Of a stretch of DNA of 64,000 nucleotides, positions 14,799-23,797 are shown piece by piece. The position numbers and the translations under genes were made by a program. The stretch is taken from contig NZ_WPIN01000009.1 of NCBI RefSeq assembly GCF_009754945.1, forward strand, positions 1 to 64,000, written 5' to 3'. Position 1 is the stretch's first letter, and the number at the start of each line of letters is the position of its first letter. A model generated the notes under the pieces. That model was not told the DNA's origin. It searched no databases and saw only the letters and a list, made by a program, of their open reading frames with translations. The DNA comes from Spirosoma arboris (GTDB taxonomy: Bacteria > Bacteroidota > Bacteroidia > Cytophagales > Spirosomataceae).

Positions 14799-17537
14799 TT
14801 AATCATCATCGTCGTCGTCTTCAGCACCTGCCAGCTCAGCAGGATAGCGTTTTTTGCCTTTAGCCGTAAACCATAAAATCCGATTGAGAAGGTCATCGTG
14901 TCCCCGGTCAATCAAGTGAAATCCGTGGCGCATTGACAGATTGGCAAAACGGAGTGCCGAGCCTTTCAAACCCGTTGGCGATGGATTCATATCGGCCAGA
15001 TTAACGCGATTAGGTACTACTTTGTACTTGAAGGAAAGATCGGGGTTACTCGAAAAACAGTCAAACATAGGCAGAGCAGTTGCGTCGATGGCATTCATGG
15101 GTGGCAATCCCAAAATCTGCTCCATTGTCCGAACCATAGACGTCTGATTGTAATTGGTATGGACGGTTTTCTGCAAACGCGAATAAGGGCTGATAATATA
15201 ACCTGTAGTCCGGTAGGCCGAAACATGGTCCCAACCCGCCTGCGAATCATCTTCCGTAATAAAAATAACGGTCGATGCCGCAAATCGGCTGTGGGTAATC
15301 GCATCGACAATTCGGCCAACGGCCAGGTCATTGTCGGCAACCATCGCTCTAGGTACAGGAAAGGCCGGATTGACACCAGCGGTATGGTCGTTGGGTAACG
15401 ACATGACCATCAGGTTGGGTAAATCGGCGTTGGGATTGGCGTTTATCTGGTTCAGTTCCTTAATAAAAGCATCAGCGCGCATCTGATCACTGATCGTTTC
15501 GTCGTCGCAGCCCGGAAAGTCCATCGAAAGCACAGGCCTTACCCGAGAAATGGTCGTGGTATTGGTATAGGAGAAAGGCTTGCTTTCTTTTCTCATTTGA
15601 TATAAGCTGCGCCAGTCGTATTGTTTCTCATCGTAATGGCAGGTACAAGCCTCGCCATACATACGAACTGTTTTGCCATGATCGAGGGCATTGTTCCAGA
15701 TCAACCCTTTTTTGTCATAGACCATCGCATCATACAAAACGTGCGGGTAGCTTCTGAACCAGGCCCGTACGCTCTTTTCCGTATAATCGGTGACCATCGC
15801 TGCGCTGGCCCAATGATGCCCTTCTGCCGAGGATTTGCCTGATACATGATAATTGTCGAGCAGTAGGTAGTTGTGGGCAATCCGGTGCTGATTAGGTGTT
15901 ATGCTATCGCCAAATATGCATAAATCGGACATTCCATTCCCTTGAGGCATATCGCCCAGAACCTGATCATACGTGCGATTTTCCTTGATGATATACAGAA
16001 CGTGTTTGAAGACCGATGGTTCGCCAATGCGCTCAGGCACTGGGACCGGTGCTACACCAGGTCTGGGTACCAGTTCTGTTAATGCTAACCGGAATTGGAG
16101 ACTCTGCTGCTTTACCTTTTCTGTAAACGCGGCCAACTGAGCCTCATCTGGTATCGGAATAAAGGAAATGGAAGCCAACTGTTTGTGGGAGTTGTAAGCT
16201 TTCAACTCTTTTTTTGTCGGATTTCTGCCTTGCCCACCCTGATCAACGGGATTAGCAACCCGCGCTCCAACGGCTTCTAGGTTCGTTACGTAGAGTTCGT
16301 TGTTATTCAGTACAATACCCGACGGATAAGCCTGAGTCGGAATATAGCCTTTGATCTGAGGGTTGCCTGTTCCCTTAGTAGATGCTTTACTACCTAAAGC
16401 AACCACGCAAAGGGCATTGTCCATCCCATTGGCCACGTAGAGCGTAGTGCCTTCGGGATTGATGGCCAAGGCGTTTGGCGTGCTGCCAATGTAGCCATTG
16501 CCCCGGTTGAATAAGCCTACAAAAATGGAGTCGGTAACTTGCTGAGTATGGGCATCAATCACAGACACATAATCGCTGTTGCCGTTGGCGACATATAGAA
16601 ATCGCTGATCGGGGCTGCTGATGATAGCGTTTGGATGCAGTCCTACAGACAATTCCTTTTCCGGTTTGCCTTGTTTTATATTGATTATCGAAACCGTGCC
16701 CCGTGCCATGGCTCCCGTTTTCGGATCAATATAGGCACTTCCCCAGGGTACACCAGCCGTTTCGAAACCATTGGCGGCATCGGGCACCGGTCCCGCCCAA
16801 TTGGTGACGTAAGCCTTTTCACCGAGGATAGTCAACCCAAAGGGCGCAACACCCGTTGGAACAGTCCAGATCATTTGCTTGTCTTTTACTCTGACCTTAA
16901 CAAACTGGTTGTTGCCATTCAACACTGTATATAAGAATAAATCGCCCGCTTCTTCTTTGACCACTACTTCGTTAGGGAGCGCAATGGTTGCCGGAGCGAT
17001 AGCCTCAAAAGGAATCGTCTGAACCAATCGGGCGTTTTTACCGTCCCAAACGGCCTGCATAACATACGAGTTAGGCTTCCCACGACCACCCGCTCCCCAG
17101 AAAATATAGGTCGAATCGTGATGGACGATGGCTTTGATCCCCGAGAACGAACTCATGCTTCCTCTGACAGCCGAGCCTTTATTATAATCCCATCGCGAAA
17201 TCAGCTGTTGACTTTTTACATCGAAAAACGCGACGCCATACCGGTCTTCGACAGCCAGTGTTTTCTTGTCGGGCAACAACACGGCATCCAGACTGTGGTT
17301 TTCAGCACTGGCATCACCAAAGCTGACCGATTTCCCGGCTGCATCAATGATTCGGTTGTAAGGCATTATAAATGGAGAACTGGCACTGTATAATGTGCTA
17401 TCATCCGAAGAAGTCTTATAGCCCGACGAAGAACTGGTGATTGATGTTGTAGGACTGAATCGGTGGCAGCCTTCCAGTAGAATTAAACTGAAAAGAATAG
17501 ATAGACTGCAAGTGAGTGGCGCAAAACGAATTTTCAT
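14799..17537 (-). CDS. Lipoprotein: YncE-like propeller fused to phosphoesterase
   Basis: A 912-residue predicted lipoprotein (lipobox LEGC, Cys24). Residues from about 70 to 480 form a YVTN/YncE-type beta-propeller with repeats such as FLYVANGNSDYVSVIDAHTQ and TLYVANGMDNALCVV. From about 500 comes a phosphoesterase/alkaline-phosphatase-superfamily domain: HVLYIIKENRTYDQVLGDM, DNYHVSGKSSAEGHHW, VMSLPNDHTAGVNP and FITEDDSQAGWDHVSAYRT supply the aspartates and histidines of a two-metal site. Length and order match the YncE/alkaline-phosphatase fusion common in Bacteroidota and Acidobacteria. Substrate unknown; phosphodiester or phospholipid cleavage is possible. The protein ends in seven acidic residues (EDDDDDD), unusual for a folded end. 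Confidence 0.86.
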   Translation of the reverse strand: MKIRFAPLTCSLSILFSLILLEGCHRFSPTTSITSSSSGYKTSSDDSTLYSASSPFIMPYNRIIDAAGKSVSFGDASAENHSLDAVLLPDKKTLAVEDRYGVAFFDVKSQQLISRWDYNKGSAVRGSMSSFSGIKAIVHHDSTYIFWGAGGRGKPNSYVMQAVWDGKNARLVQTIPFEAIAPATIALPNEVVVKEEAGDLFLYTVLNGNNQFVKVRVKDKQMIWTVPTGVAPFGLTILGEKAYVTNWAGPVPDAANGFETAGVPWGSAYIDPKTGAMARGTVSIINIKQGKPEKELSVGLHPNAIISSPDQRFLYVANGNSDYVSVIDAHTQQVTDSIFVGLFNRGNGYIGSTPNALAINPEGTTLYVANGMDNALCVVALGSKASTKGTGNPQIKGYIPTQAYPSGIVLNNNELYVTNLEAVGARVANPVDQGGQGRNPTKKELKAYNSHKQLASISFIPIPDEAQLAAFTEKVKQQSLQFRLALTELVPRPGVAPVPVPERIGEPSVFKHVLYIIKENRTYDQVLGDMPQGNGMSDLCIFGDSITPNQHRIAHNYLLLDNYHVSGKSSAEGHHWASAAMVTDYTEKSVRAWFRSYPHVLYDAMVYDKKGLIWNNALDHGKTVRMYGEACTCHYDEKQYDWRSLYQMRKESKPFSYTNTTTISRVRPVLSMDFPGCDDETISDQMRADAFIKELNQINANPNADLPNLMVMSLPNDHTAGVNPAFPVPRAMVADNDLAVGRIVDAITHSRFAASTVIFITEDDSQAGWDHVSAYRTTGYIISPYSRLQKTVHTNYNQTSMVRTMEQILGLPPMNAIDATALPMFDCFSSNPDLSFKYKVVPNRVNLADMNPSPTGLKGSALRFANLSMRHGFHLIDRGHDDLLNRILWFTAKGKKRYPAELAGAEDDDDDD

Positions 17538-17744
17538 AAAAAATGATTGGCAGTAAAATCGGAGAAATAAAGATACGCCTTCTGCCAGTTAGTTGAGAGG
17601 TAGCCTTGACGCAGATGTTGGGCAGTTGTTTGGGTATAAACATACCTGTCTTCAGGTAATAGGCAATGCCTCACTCGATTAAGTGATTATGAACCTTACC
17701 GATTGGAGGTTTATAATCAAACCGATACGTTCCTGATGAAATTT

Positions 17745-17800
17745 TGTGGAACATTCCGTGGAACAGTTCTTGCATTCGTGGAAACTAACCGGCATCTTTG
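17745..17800 (+). promoter_or_regulatory. parA promoter with three GTGGAA repeats
   Basis: TTG (17770-17772), a 20-bp spacer and CATCTTTG (17793-17800, one mismatch to TAnnTTTG) place the start near 17805, about 16 nt before the parA ATG. Three copies of a TGTGGAACA-like word start at 17745, 17757 and 17777; the last lies between the two promoter boxes. This position suits an autoregulatory site for ParA or ParB, which is inference. Confidence 0.5.
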
Positions 17801-17820
17801 GGACTGCAACGCACAGACCC

Positions 17821-18603
17821 ATGGGTAAAGTCATTGCTATCGCCAACCAAAAGGGGGGCGTCGGTAAAACTACGACAACTATCAATTTGGCCGCCAGTTT
17901 GGCCGCCCTCGAATTTCAGACGCTCATTGTTGATGCTGATCCACAGGCGAATTCCACGTCGGGGTTAGGTTACAATCCGAAAGAAATCGAAAACAGCATT
18001 TACGAATGTATGGTCGAGGGCGTTCGCCCGCAAGATGCCATTATTCAGACGGACTTTCCGAACCTGGATCTATTGCCATCCCACATCGACCTGGTCGGGG
18101 CTGAGATCGAAATGATCAACCTTCAGAACCGGGAGGACAAGATGAAAACTACGCTCGATAGCATTCGCGATGAGTACGATTTCATTATTATTGACTGCTC
18201 GCCTTCTTTAGGTCTCATTACGATCAACAGCCTTACAGCTGCTGACTCGGTTATTATTCCGGTTCAGTGCGAGTATTTCGCGCTTGAAGGATTGGGCAAG
18301 TTGCTCAATACTATCAAGATCATTCAGTCGAGGCTGAACACGCATCTGGCTATCGAAGGCATTTTGCTGACGATGTACGATTTGCGCGTTCGCCTGTCGA
18401 ATCAGGTTGTGGGGGAAGTAACCAGCCATTTTCAGCAAATGGTATTTAGTACCATCATTCCGCGTAACATTCGGCTGAGCGAATCGCCCAGCTTTGGCGT
18501 TCCGGCTCTGGCGCAGGATGCCGACAGCAAAGGAGCCGTCAGTTATCTGAACCTGGCCCGAGAGATTCTGATTAAGAATGGCTTGATGCCGCAGGAAGCT
18601 TAA
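17821..18603 (+). CDS. parA: ParA/Soj chromosome-partitioning ATPase
   Basis: A 260-residue Walker-type ATPase that forms a nucleoid-bound gradient to move ParB-parS complexes, acting with the ParB encoded next. KGGVGKTT (11-18) is the deviant Walker A with the signature lysine; VDADPQANST and IDCSPSLGLIT are the Walker A-prime and B regions. The reading frame extends upstream to 17746, but the ATG at 17821 starts exactly at the conserved MGKVIAIANQKGG and lies downstream of the promoter. A short Soj-like N-terminus without an HTH means it is the chromosomal type. It is separated from parB by the palindrome at 18614-18678. Confidence 0.97.
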   Translation: MGKVIAIANQKGGVGKTTTTINLAASLAALEFQTLIVDADPQANSTSGLGYNPKEIENSIYECMVEGVRPQDAIIQTDFPNLDLLPSHIDLVGAEIEMINLQNREDKMKTTLDSIRDEYDFIIIDCSPSLGLITINSLTAADSVIIPVQCEYFALEGLGKLLNTIKIIQSRLNTHLAIEGILLTMYDLRVRLSNQVVGEVTSHFQQMVFSTIIPRNIRLSESPSFGVPALAQDADSKGAVSYLNLAREILIKNGLMPQEA

Positions 18604-18613
18604 AATATATAGG

Positions 18614-18678
18614 ATGTATGATATAGGATATATACCTGCTTTGCGGCATTCCTACATCCTACATCCTATATCATACAT
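18614..18678. repeat. 16-bp-arm inverted repeat between parA and parB
   Basis: Arms 18614-18629 and 18663-18678 (ATGTATGATATAGGAT) pair perfectly around a 33-nt spacer; partial pairing may extend outwards. The same word family recurs at 24991-25060. It is unusual for parA and parB to be separated by such an element; readthrough is needed for co-transcription. Confidence 0.88.
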
Positions 18679-18686
18679 ATTTACGT

Positions 18687-19607
18687 ATGGACAACGCAAA
18701 CACCAAAGCACCGAATAAGAAGATGATAGGATTGGGCCGTGGCTTGGGTGCCTTGCTGCACGATAGCGAATCGGTCAGTCGGCAATCGAAGCCGTCGCCG
18801 TTTGAGTCTATCAGTACAATGACCGAAATTAGTCTGACGCTGATTGAAACAAATCCTTTTCAACCCCGGACTCGATTTGATGAGGAAGCTCTTCAGGAAC
18901 TCGCCGACTCTATTCGGACACAGGGTATTATTCAGCCCATTACAGTTCGACAATTAGGCAAAGAACGGTACCAACTTATTGCAGGTGAACGCCGTTTGCA
19001 GGCATCTAAAATTGCTGGTCTGACGAGTATTCCGGCTTATGTTCGCACGGCCAATGATCAGCAAATGCTGGAGATGGCTCTGATTGAGAACATTCAGCGT
19101 GAAAACCTCAATGCTATTGAAATTGCCCTCAGCTACCAACGACTCATTACGGAGTGTAGTCTGAAACAGGAAGAATTAGGTGAACGTGTTGGCAAAAATC
19201 GTACAACGGTCAATAATTATATTCGACTGCTGAAACTACCTCCCGTTATTCAGGCATCGTTACGCGACAATAAGATTTCGATGGGTCATGCCCGGGCTAT
19301 TATCAATATTGAGAACCCCGATGCTCAAATTCGACTCTTTACGAAAGCTGTCGATGAAGAATGGTCGGTGCGTAAAGTAGAAGAAGCCGTTCGGAACCTG
19401 TCCGAAGATGCCCATGAACTGACCACTACCCGGCGCATTACATTGCCGAAGCAGGAAATGCGCAGCCTTCAGTTTAAGTTATCGTCGCTGTTCGGTACAC
19501 GCGTATCGATAAAAGCTGATGAGAAACATAAGGGCGAAATCAAGATTCCGTTTACTTCTCAGGAAGAATTGACCAAAATCCTGGAGGTGCTGAACTCGCA
19601 GAGTTGA
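18687..19607 (+). CDS. parB: ParB/Spo0J chromosome-partitioning protein
   Basis: A 306-residue ParB. The N-terminus has the GLGRGLGALL ParA-interacting segment (15-24). The ParB/Sulfiredoxin domain contains ETNPFQPR (54-61) and the CTP-binding AGERR (99-103), followed by ENIQRENLNAIE (134-145). A helix-turn-helix (about 162-183, ELGERVGKNRTTVNNYIRLL) reads parS, and the C-terminal segment (about 240-306) dimerises. It loads as a CTP-dependent clamp around parS. I see no convincing parS palindrome within this window. Confidence 0.97.
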   Translation: MDNANTKAPNKKMIGLGRGLGALLHDSESVSRQSKPSPFESISTMTEISLTLIETNPFQPRTRFDEEALQELADSIRTQGIIQPITVRQLGKERYQLIAGERRLQASKIAGLTSIPAYVRTANDQQMLEMALIENIQRENLNAIEIALSYQRLITECSLKQEELGERVGKNRTTVNNYIRLLKLPPVIQASLRDNKISMGHARAIINIENPDAQIRLFTKAVDEEWSVRKVEEAVRNLSEDAHELTTTRRITLPKQEMRSLQFKLSSLFGTRVSIKADEKHKGEIKIPFTSQEELTKILEVLNSQS

Positions 19608-19731
19608 ACTCGTGGAGCTAAGCTCTTGGGACGGAGTTCGCAGCGCTAAACTCGCAGACGAAATCGTGTTAAATTACTTTAAAAGGGAGAATAAATGGAT
19701 AAACCAGGGAGTCATTGGGCGTTGTCTGTTT

Positions 19732-20556
19732 ATGAAGCTGTTCTCCTCCTCATTCGTTGTTTTCCTGTTATTGGTTTTGCCAGTCTGGCCACTCCTGGCT
19801 CAGAGTCCAGCTATCAAACCAGCGCCAACACCAGCCGCTACAGATTCGACCCGTCAAATTCGTTCGGCTACTGATACCATTCCCGCCACAATCCGACGAA
19901 ATGGCATAAAGGTCGGTACTTCGGTATTAACGCAAGATGATGATTCGACCTCATTAGATGGTCCTGATACACTACGTGTAACTGCAAAACAAGAGGCCCA
20001 GATCCATAAGATTATTCCGAAAAAGGCAACGCTTCGCTCTGTAATGTTGCCGGGTCTTGGACAAGCATACAACCGACAGTACTACAAAATCCCGTTCATA
20101 TACGCTGGTTTTGGCGTAATGGGTTACTTGTTCGTCAAATACCGAGGACTGGCAGCAGAAGCTGCAGTGGGCTATGGTCGGTTGTTGTTTGGTGATGTTG
20201 TAGCGGGCGCTTATACAGTTAAACTAGACCCTGCTTTATTTCCGAGTGTGATTACGAATGTTATTTCTGTAACTGCAGTCCGCCAACCCCCAGATAAAGT
20301 TCTTATTGGTCAACAATACTTCTATACATCATCGGGAGCCAAGAATGCTTATGACACCTATCGGCGCTATCGGGATTTAAATATTCTTTTGTCCGTAGTT
20401 TTGTATGCCGTAAATATTGTGGAAGCCAATGTGGCGGCTCATTTAAAAACTTTTGATTTAACCGACGATATTTCGATGCTCGTCGAACCCAATGTAATTC
20501 CTATGCCTGGAGCCGGTTTGGTGCCGGGCGTTCGGATAGCTTTTACTTTTAAATAA
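19732..20556 (+). CDS. DUF5683 domain protein
   Basis: A 274-residue protein. I start at the ATG at 19732, because MKLFSSSFVVFLLLVLPVWPLLA is a signal peptide, and the 40 codons upstream are a filler stretch of repeated words (AACTCGCAG). After a Thr/Ala/Asp-rich region comes the DUF5683 core: PKKATLRSVMLPGLGQAYNR, YYKIPFIYAGFGVMGYLF, YRDLNILLSVVLYAVNIVEA and the C-terminal GLVPGVRIAFTFK. This is a membrane protein of unknown function that in Bacteroidota regularly lies between parB and dapB, as here. That conserved position hints at a link to envelope growth or division. Confidence 0.88.
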   Translation: MKLFSSSFVVFLLLVLPVWPLLAQSPAIKPAPTPAATDSTRQIRSATDTIPATIRRNGIKVGTSVLTQDDDSTSLDGPDTLRVTAKQEAQIHKIIPKKATLRSVMLPGLGQAYNRQYYKIPFIYAGFGVMGYLFVKYRGLAAEAAVGYGRLLFGDVVAGAYTVKLDPALFPSVITNVISVTAVRQPPDKVLIGQQYFYTSSGAKNAYDTYRRYRDLNILLSVVLYAVNIVEANVAAHLKTFDLTDDISMLVEPNVIPMPGAGLVPGVRIAFTFK

Positions 20557-20650
20557 GTTTAAAGTTTACGGTTTGAGGTTGGCTAACATCAGCAATTTCG
20601 CGACAGAAAAACGATAACCGTAAACTTCAAACCTCAAACGTCAAACTAAC
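20556..20650. repeat. Imperfect palindrome directly before dapB
   Basis: The core stem AAGTTTACGGTT (20562-20573) pairs with 20616-20627. Outer words GTTTGAGGTT and AACCTCAAAC repeat the theme out of register. The element covers the entire gap from the DUF5683 stop to the TTG start of dapB at 20651. Confidence 0.8.
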
Positions 20651-21388
20651 TTGAATATTCTCCTTCTTGGCTACGGCAAAATGGGTAAAACGATAGAGCA
20701 GATTGCGCTCGAACGAGGCCATCAGATTGCGGGCCGCATTGATGCCGATAATCACGCTGATTTAGCTAATCTTGAACCTGACGATGTCGATGTCGTTATT
20801 GAATTTAGTTCGCCCGATTCGGCGGTCGAAAATATAACCTATTGCTTGGAGCGAGGCTGGCCAGTGGTTTGTGGCACAACAGGCTGGCTCAGCCATCGTG
20901 CTGAAATTGAAGCACTCTGCCGCGACAATAAAGGGGCGTTTTTTTACGCATCAAACTATAGTATCGGCGTTAATCTGTTTTTTCGGTTGAATAAAACGCT
21001 GGCGCAGTTCATGCGTAATTATCCATCGTACCATGTGTCGATGACCGAAATTCATCATACTGAAAAGAAAGACGCACCAAGCGGAACGGCCATTACACTT
21101 GCTGAGGGGGTCCTGGAGCGCTTGCCTAACAAACATCGCTGGGTTAATAATGAAGCTGGTCGCGATCCTATTCCTGTAGGCGATGATGCCATTGAAATTG
21201 AATCTTTGCGCGAAGGAAACGTACCGGGTACTCATACAGTGCGATACGAATCGGAGGTGGACCGCATTGAAATTACGCACGTAGCGCACAATCGGTTGGG
21301 GTTTGCGATGGGCGCTGTGGTTGCAGCCGAATGGCTTGTAGGAAAGGAGGGTATATTTGGTATGGATGATCTGTTAGGAAATGCTTAA
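20651..21388 (+). CDS. dapB: 4-hydroxy-tetrahydrodipicolinate reductase
   Basis: A 245-residue DapB that reduces dihydrodipicolinate with NAD(P)H in the diaminopimelate/lysine pathway, feeding peptidoglycan synthesis. GYGKMG (8-13) is the nucleotide-binding loop, CGTTGW (74-79) the second nucleotide contact, and EIHHTEKKDAPSGTA (133-147) the DapB signature with catalytic His-His and Lys. The start codon is TTG, fixed by the conserved MNILLLGYGKMG. The intergenic palindrome abuts it with no room for a separate promoter, so expression depends on readthrough or on sequences inside that element. Confidence 0.97.
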   Translation: MNILLLGYGKMGKTIEQIALERGHQIAGRIDADNHADLANLEPDDVDVVIEFSSPDSAVENITYCLERGWPVVCGTTGWLSHRAEIEALCRDNKGAFFYASNYSIGVNLFFRLNKTLAQFMRNYPSYHVSMTEIHHTEKKDAPSGTAITLAEGVLERLPNKHRWVNNEAGRDPIPVGDDAIEIESLREGNVPGTHTVRYESEVDRIEITHVAHNRLGFAMGAVVAAEWLVGKEGIFGMDDLLGNA

Positions 21389-21392
21389 ATTT

Positions 21393-21457
21393 GTTTCAGG
21401 TTCTATAGTTAATCGTCTGGTTTGCGCCTGATTAACCTGGGACCTAAAACCTGAAAC
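21393..21457. repeat. Imperfect palindrome between dapB and lepB
   Basis: GTTTCAGGTT (21393-21402) pairs with 21448-21457, and GTTAATC (21408-21414) with GATTAAC (21430-21436). The word GTTTCAGGTT resembles the inner arm word CAGGTTTCAAG of the element at 1061. It ends 12 bp before the GTG start of lepB. Confidence 0.82.
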
Positions 21458-21469
21458 TTAGAATATTCT

Positions 21470-22642
21470 GTGTCTGAAGTAAAAACCAGAGCCGAAGTTA
21501 AACCGGCTAAAGCTAAGAAATCGCCCGTTCGCGAATGGTTCGATTCCGTCTTATTTGCCGTCGTAGCGGCCACGCTAATTCGATGGCTGTTTATGGAAGC
21601 GTTTACAATTCCAACGCCTTCAATGGAAAACAGCCTGATGGTTGGTGATTTCCTGTTCGTAAGTAAGCTGCATTATGGCACCCGAACACCTCGTACGCCA
21701 TTACAGGTGCCACTCACACACCAGAAAATCTGGGGTACCGATATTCCATCGTATAGCACGGCTATTCAGTTGCCATCGTATCGTTTGCCAGGATTTACTC
21801 ACGTCAAAAATGGTGATGTGGTTGTTTTCAACGTGCCGCCTAAATACCTCAACGATAATATTGATTATCCTGTTGATCTGAAAACTAACTACATCAAACG
21901 GTGCATTGGTATTCCGGGCGATGTGCTGGAAGTGCGGGAGCGCCAGGTATTTGTAAATGGAAAACCGTTTCCAACTCCTCCTCGTGCCGAGCAAAAGTAT
22001 TTCATTAAAACAACAGAAACGCTTGACGCGAATTTTTTCCGCAAGTACGATATCGTTAACGATTACCGCGACCCCAGCCAACCAACCGAAAACTGGAAGC
22101 CGCTAGAGCAATATAACGACTCGACCAAAACCTCAATAATGGTCGGTTATAGCATTAACACGACTGAGGATGTAATTGCTAAATTCAAAGGATTTGATTG
22201 GGTAAAAGGTATCGAGCCAATGTCTGATAAGCCTGGCGAGATGTCTCCTATGATTTATGGTACGCCTACATTCAAGTGGAACCATGATAATTTTGGACCG
22301 ATCACCATTCCGAAAAAAGATGTGACAATTCAGATCAATGCACAGACCATTGCACTCTACGGACCAGTCATTCAACTTTACGAAGGAAATGAAAAGGTTG
22401 AGGTAGAACCGGCAAGTATTAAAATCGACGGTAAAACGATTACCTCATATACGTTCAAACAGGATTATTACTTCATGATGGGCGACAATCGCGATAACTC
22501 ACTCGATTCGCGGTTCTGGGGCTTTGTTCCCGAAGATCACATTGTGGGTAAAGCCGTATTTGTCTGGATGTCACTCGATCCAAATCCGGCCAATATCTGG
22601 AATAAAATTCGCTGGAATCGATTATTTCGAACAATCGATTAG
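21470..22642 (+). CDS. lepB: Signal peptidase I
   Basis: A 390-residue signal peptidase I that cleaves signal peptides at the outer face of the inner membrane. One N-terminal membrane helix (about 25-45) precedes the nucleophile Ser51 in IPTPSMENSL. Lys143 in YIKRCIGIPGD is the general base, and MMGDNRDNSLDSRFWGFVP is the third family box. A roughly 200-residue insert between boxes makes it longer than E. coli LepB (324), as usual in Bacteroidota. The start is GTG at 21470, giving MSEVKTRAEVKP. It is the last gene of the parA-parB-DUF5683-dapB-lepB series and is followed by a terminator. Confidence 0.96.
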   Translation: MSEVKTRAEVKPAKAKKSPVREWFDSVLFAVVAATLIRWLFMEAFTIPTPSMENSLMVGDFLFVSKLHYGTRTPRTPLQVPLTHQKIWGTDIPSYSTAIQLPSYRLPGFTHVKNGDVVVFNVPPKYLNDNIDYPVDLKTNYIKRCIGIPGDVLEVRERQVFVNGKPFPTPPRAEQKYFIKTTETLDANFFRKYDIVNDYRDPSQPTENWKPLEQYNDSTKTSIMVGYSINTTEDVIAKFKGFDWVKGIEPMSDKPGEMSPMIYGTPTFKWNHDNFGPITIPKKDVTIQINAQTIALYGPVIQLYEGNEKVEVEPASIKIDGKTITSYTFKQDYYFMMGDNRDNSLDSRFWGFVPEDHIVGKAVFVWMSLDPNPANIWNKIRWNRLFRTID

Positions 22643-22664
22643 CAAGATCAAGATAGAATTAACT

Positions 22665-22712
22665 CAAACCCCCAAATTTGTTTACGCGCGGTGTAGCAGA
22701 TTTGGGGGTTTG
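22665..22712 (+). terminator. Hairpin after lepB
   Basis: CAAACCCCCAAATTTG (22665-22680) pairs with 22698-22712 with one mismatch around an AT/GC loop. There is no strong T-tract after it. Confidence 0.75.
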
Positions 22713-22779
22713 GCTTACCTACAATTTGTAGGTTAATATGCTCGTTTTTACGGCAATACGTTGAAAGAGATTTTTAGTT

Positions 22780-23781
22780 ATGAACGTTACAGCTACCCTA
22801 TTTCAGAAATTGACTGATGGCAATCACCTATGGCTCAGGATTTTCCTGTTGTTAATCTTTATTCATGGAGAAGGCTCTCTGGTATTAGCTAAAGGGAAAA
22901 ATACACATTCTGGCGCTCGGACAACTTCCAGCAAGAACCGAGTGGTGAAAAAGGTTAATAAACGTTCTGTCAGTAATAAAGTGCGGTTGGTCAGTCATAA
23001 AATGACTAAGTCAGTAGTTGCTGTAAAGACTGAAAAGAAAGCAGGCTCTACGCTGTCATTGTTAGGATCAGCGTATGCTCATGTCGCGGTTAAAGATCAG
23101 AAGCTGAGGGGAGCGGTCTATTATTTAGTTTCAGGACATGGCGGGCCAGATCCAGGTGCACTAGGCCATTTTGGAAAATATATATTACCAGAAGACGAAT
23201 ATGCGTATGATGTAACGATTCGGCTAGCCCGTGCGCTGATGGAGCATGGCGCAACTATTTATATGATTGTTCGTGATCTGAATGATGGAATACGAGATGC
23301 AAACGTATTGAAATTGGATCATGATGAGGTTACGTATCCTAATCAGACGATTCCGCTTAACCAAACGTTACGGTTGCGCCAGTGTACGGATGCTGTTAAT
23401 AAATTACATCGGAAACACCAGGAAGCTTATCAGCGTATGGTGACTATTCATGTCGATAGTCGGAGTGAAGGTCAGAATATCGACGTGTTCTTTTATCACC
23501 ATGAAAATAGCAAGGTTGGTAAACGATTGGCCAAACACATTCATAAAAGCTTCAAAGCGGGTTATAAGCGTAGCCAACCTACCCGAAATTATTTAGGAAC
23601 GGTGTCGGATAGGAGCAGTTTGTATGTGGTTAAAAATAGCCATCCACCTACCGTTTTTATTGAACTGGGCAATATCCGTAATAATAAAGACCAACAGCGG
23701 TTTTTACTGGCCGATAATCGGCAAGCGCTGGCAAACTGGATATGCGCAGGTTTACAAACAGATTATAAGTCTAAGCAATAA
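22780..23781 (+). CDS. N-acetylmuramoyl-L-alanine amidase (amidase_3)
   Basis: A 333-residue secreted cell-wall hydrolase. An N-terminal hydrophobic segment (about 19-37) acts as signal, then a basic Lys/Arg/Ser-rich region (40-90) precedes the catalytic domain. The zinc site reads as His120 in SGHGGPDPGA, Glu138/140 in PEDEYAYD and His224 in TIHVDSR; Glu295 in VFIELGNIRN is the catalytic glutamate. It cuts the bond between N-acetylmuramic acid and L-alanine, as needed for daughter-cell separation. It lies just after lepB with its own short upstream region containing CCTACAATTTGTAGG. Confidence 0.9.
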   Translation: MNVTATLFQKLTDGNHLWLRIFLLLIFIHGEGSLVLAKGKNTHSGARTTSSKNRVVKKVNKRSVSNKVRLVSHKMTKSVVAVKTEKKAGSTLSLLGSAYAHVAVKDQKLRGAVYYLVSGHGGPDPGALGHFGKYILPEDEYAYDVTIRLARALMEHGATIYMIVRDLNDGIRDANVLKLDHDEVTYPNQTIPLNQTLRLRQCTDAVNKLHRKHQEAYQRMVTIHVDSRSEGQNIDVFFYHHENSKVGKRLAKHIHKSFKAGYKRSQPTRNYLGTVSDRSSLYVVKNSHPPTVFIELGNIRNNKDQQRFLLADNRQALANWICAGLQTDYKSKQ

Positions 23782-23797
23782 GTGATTGAGTGGCAAC

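Noticed and set aside
17745..17785. GTGGAA repeats as parS
   Set aside because: parS-like sites resemble GTTTCACGTGAAAC; the repeats here do not form that palindrome.
19608..19731. In-frame 40-codon extension upstream of the DUF5683 gene
   Set aside because: It consists of repeated intergenic words, and the signal peptide starts at ATG 19732.
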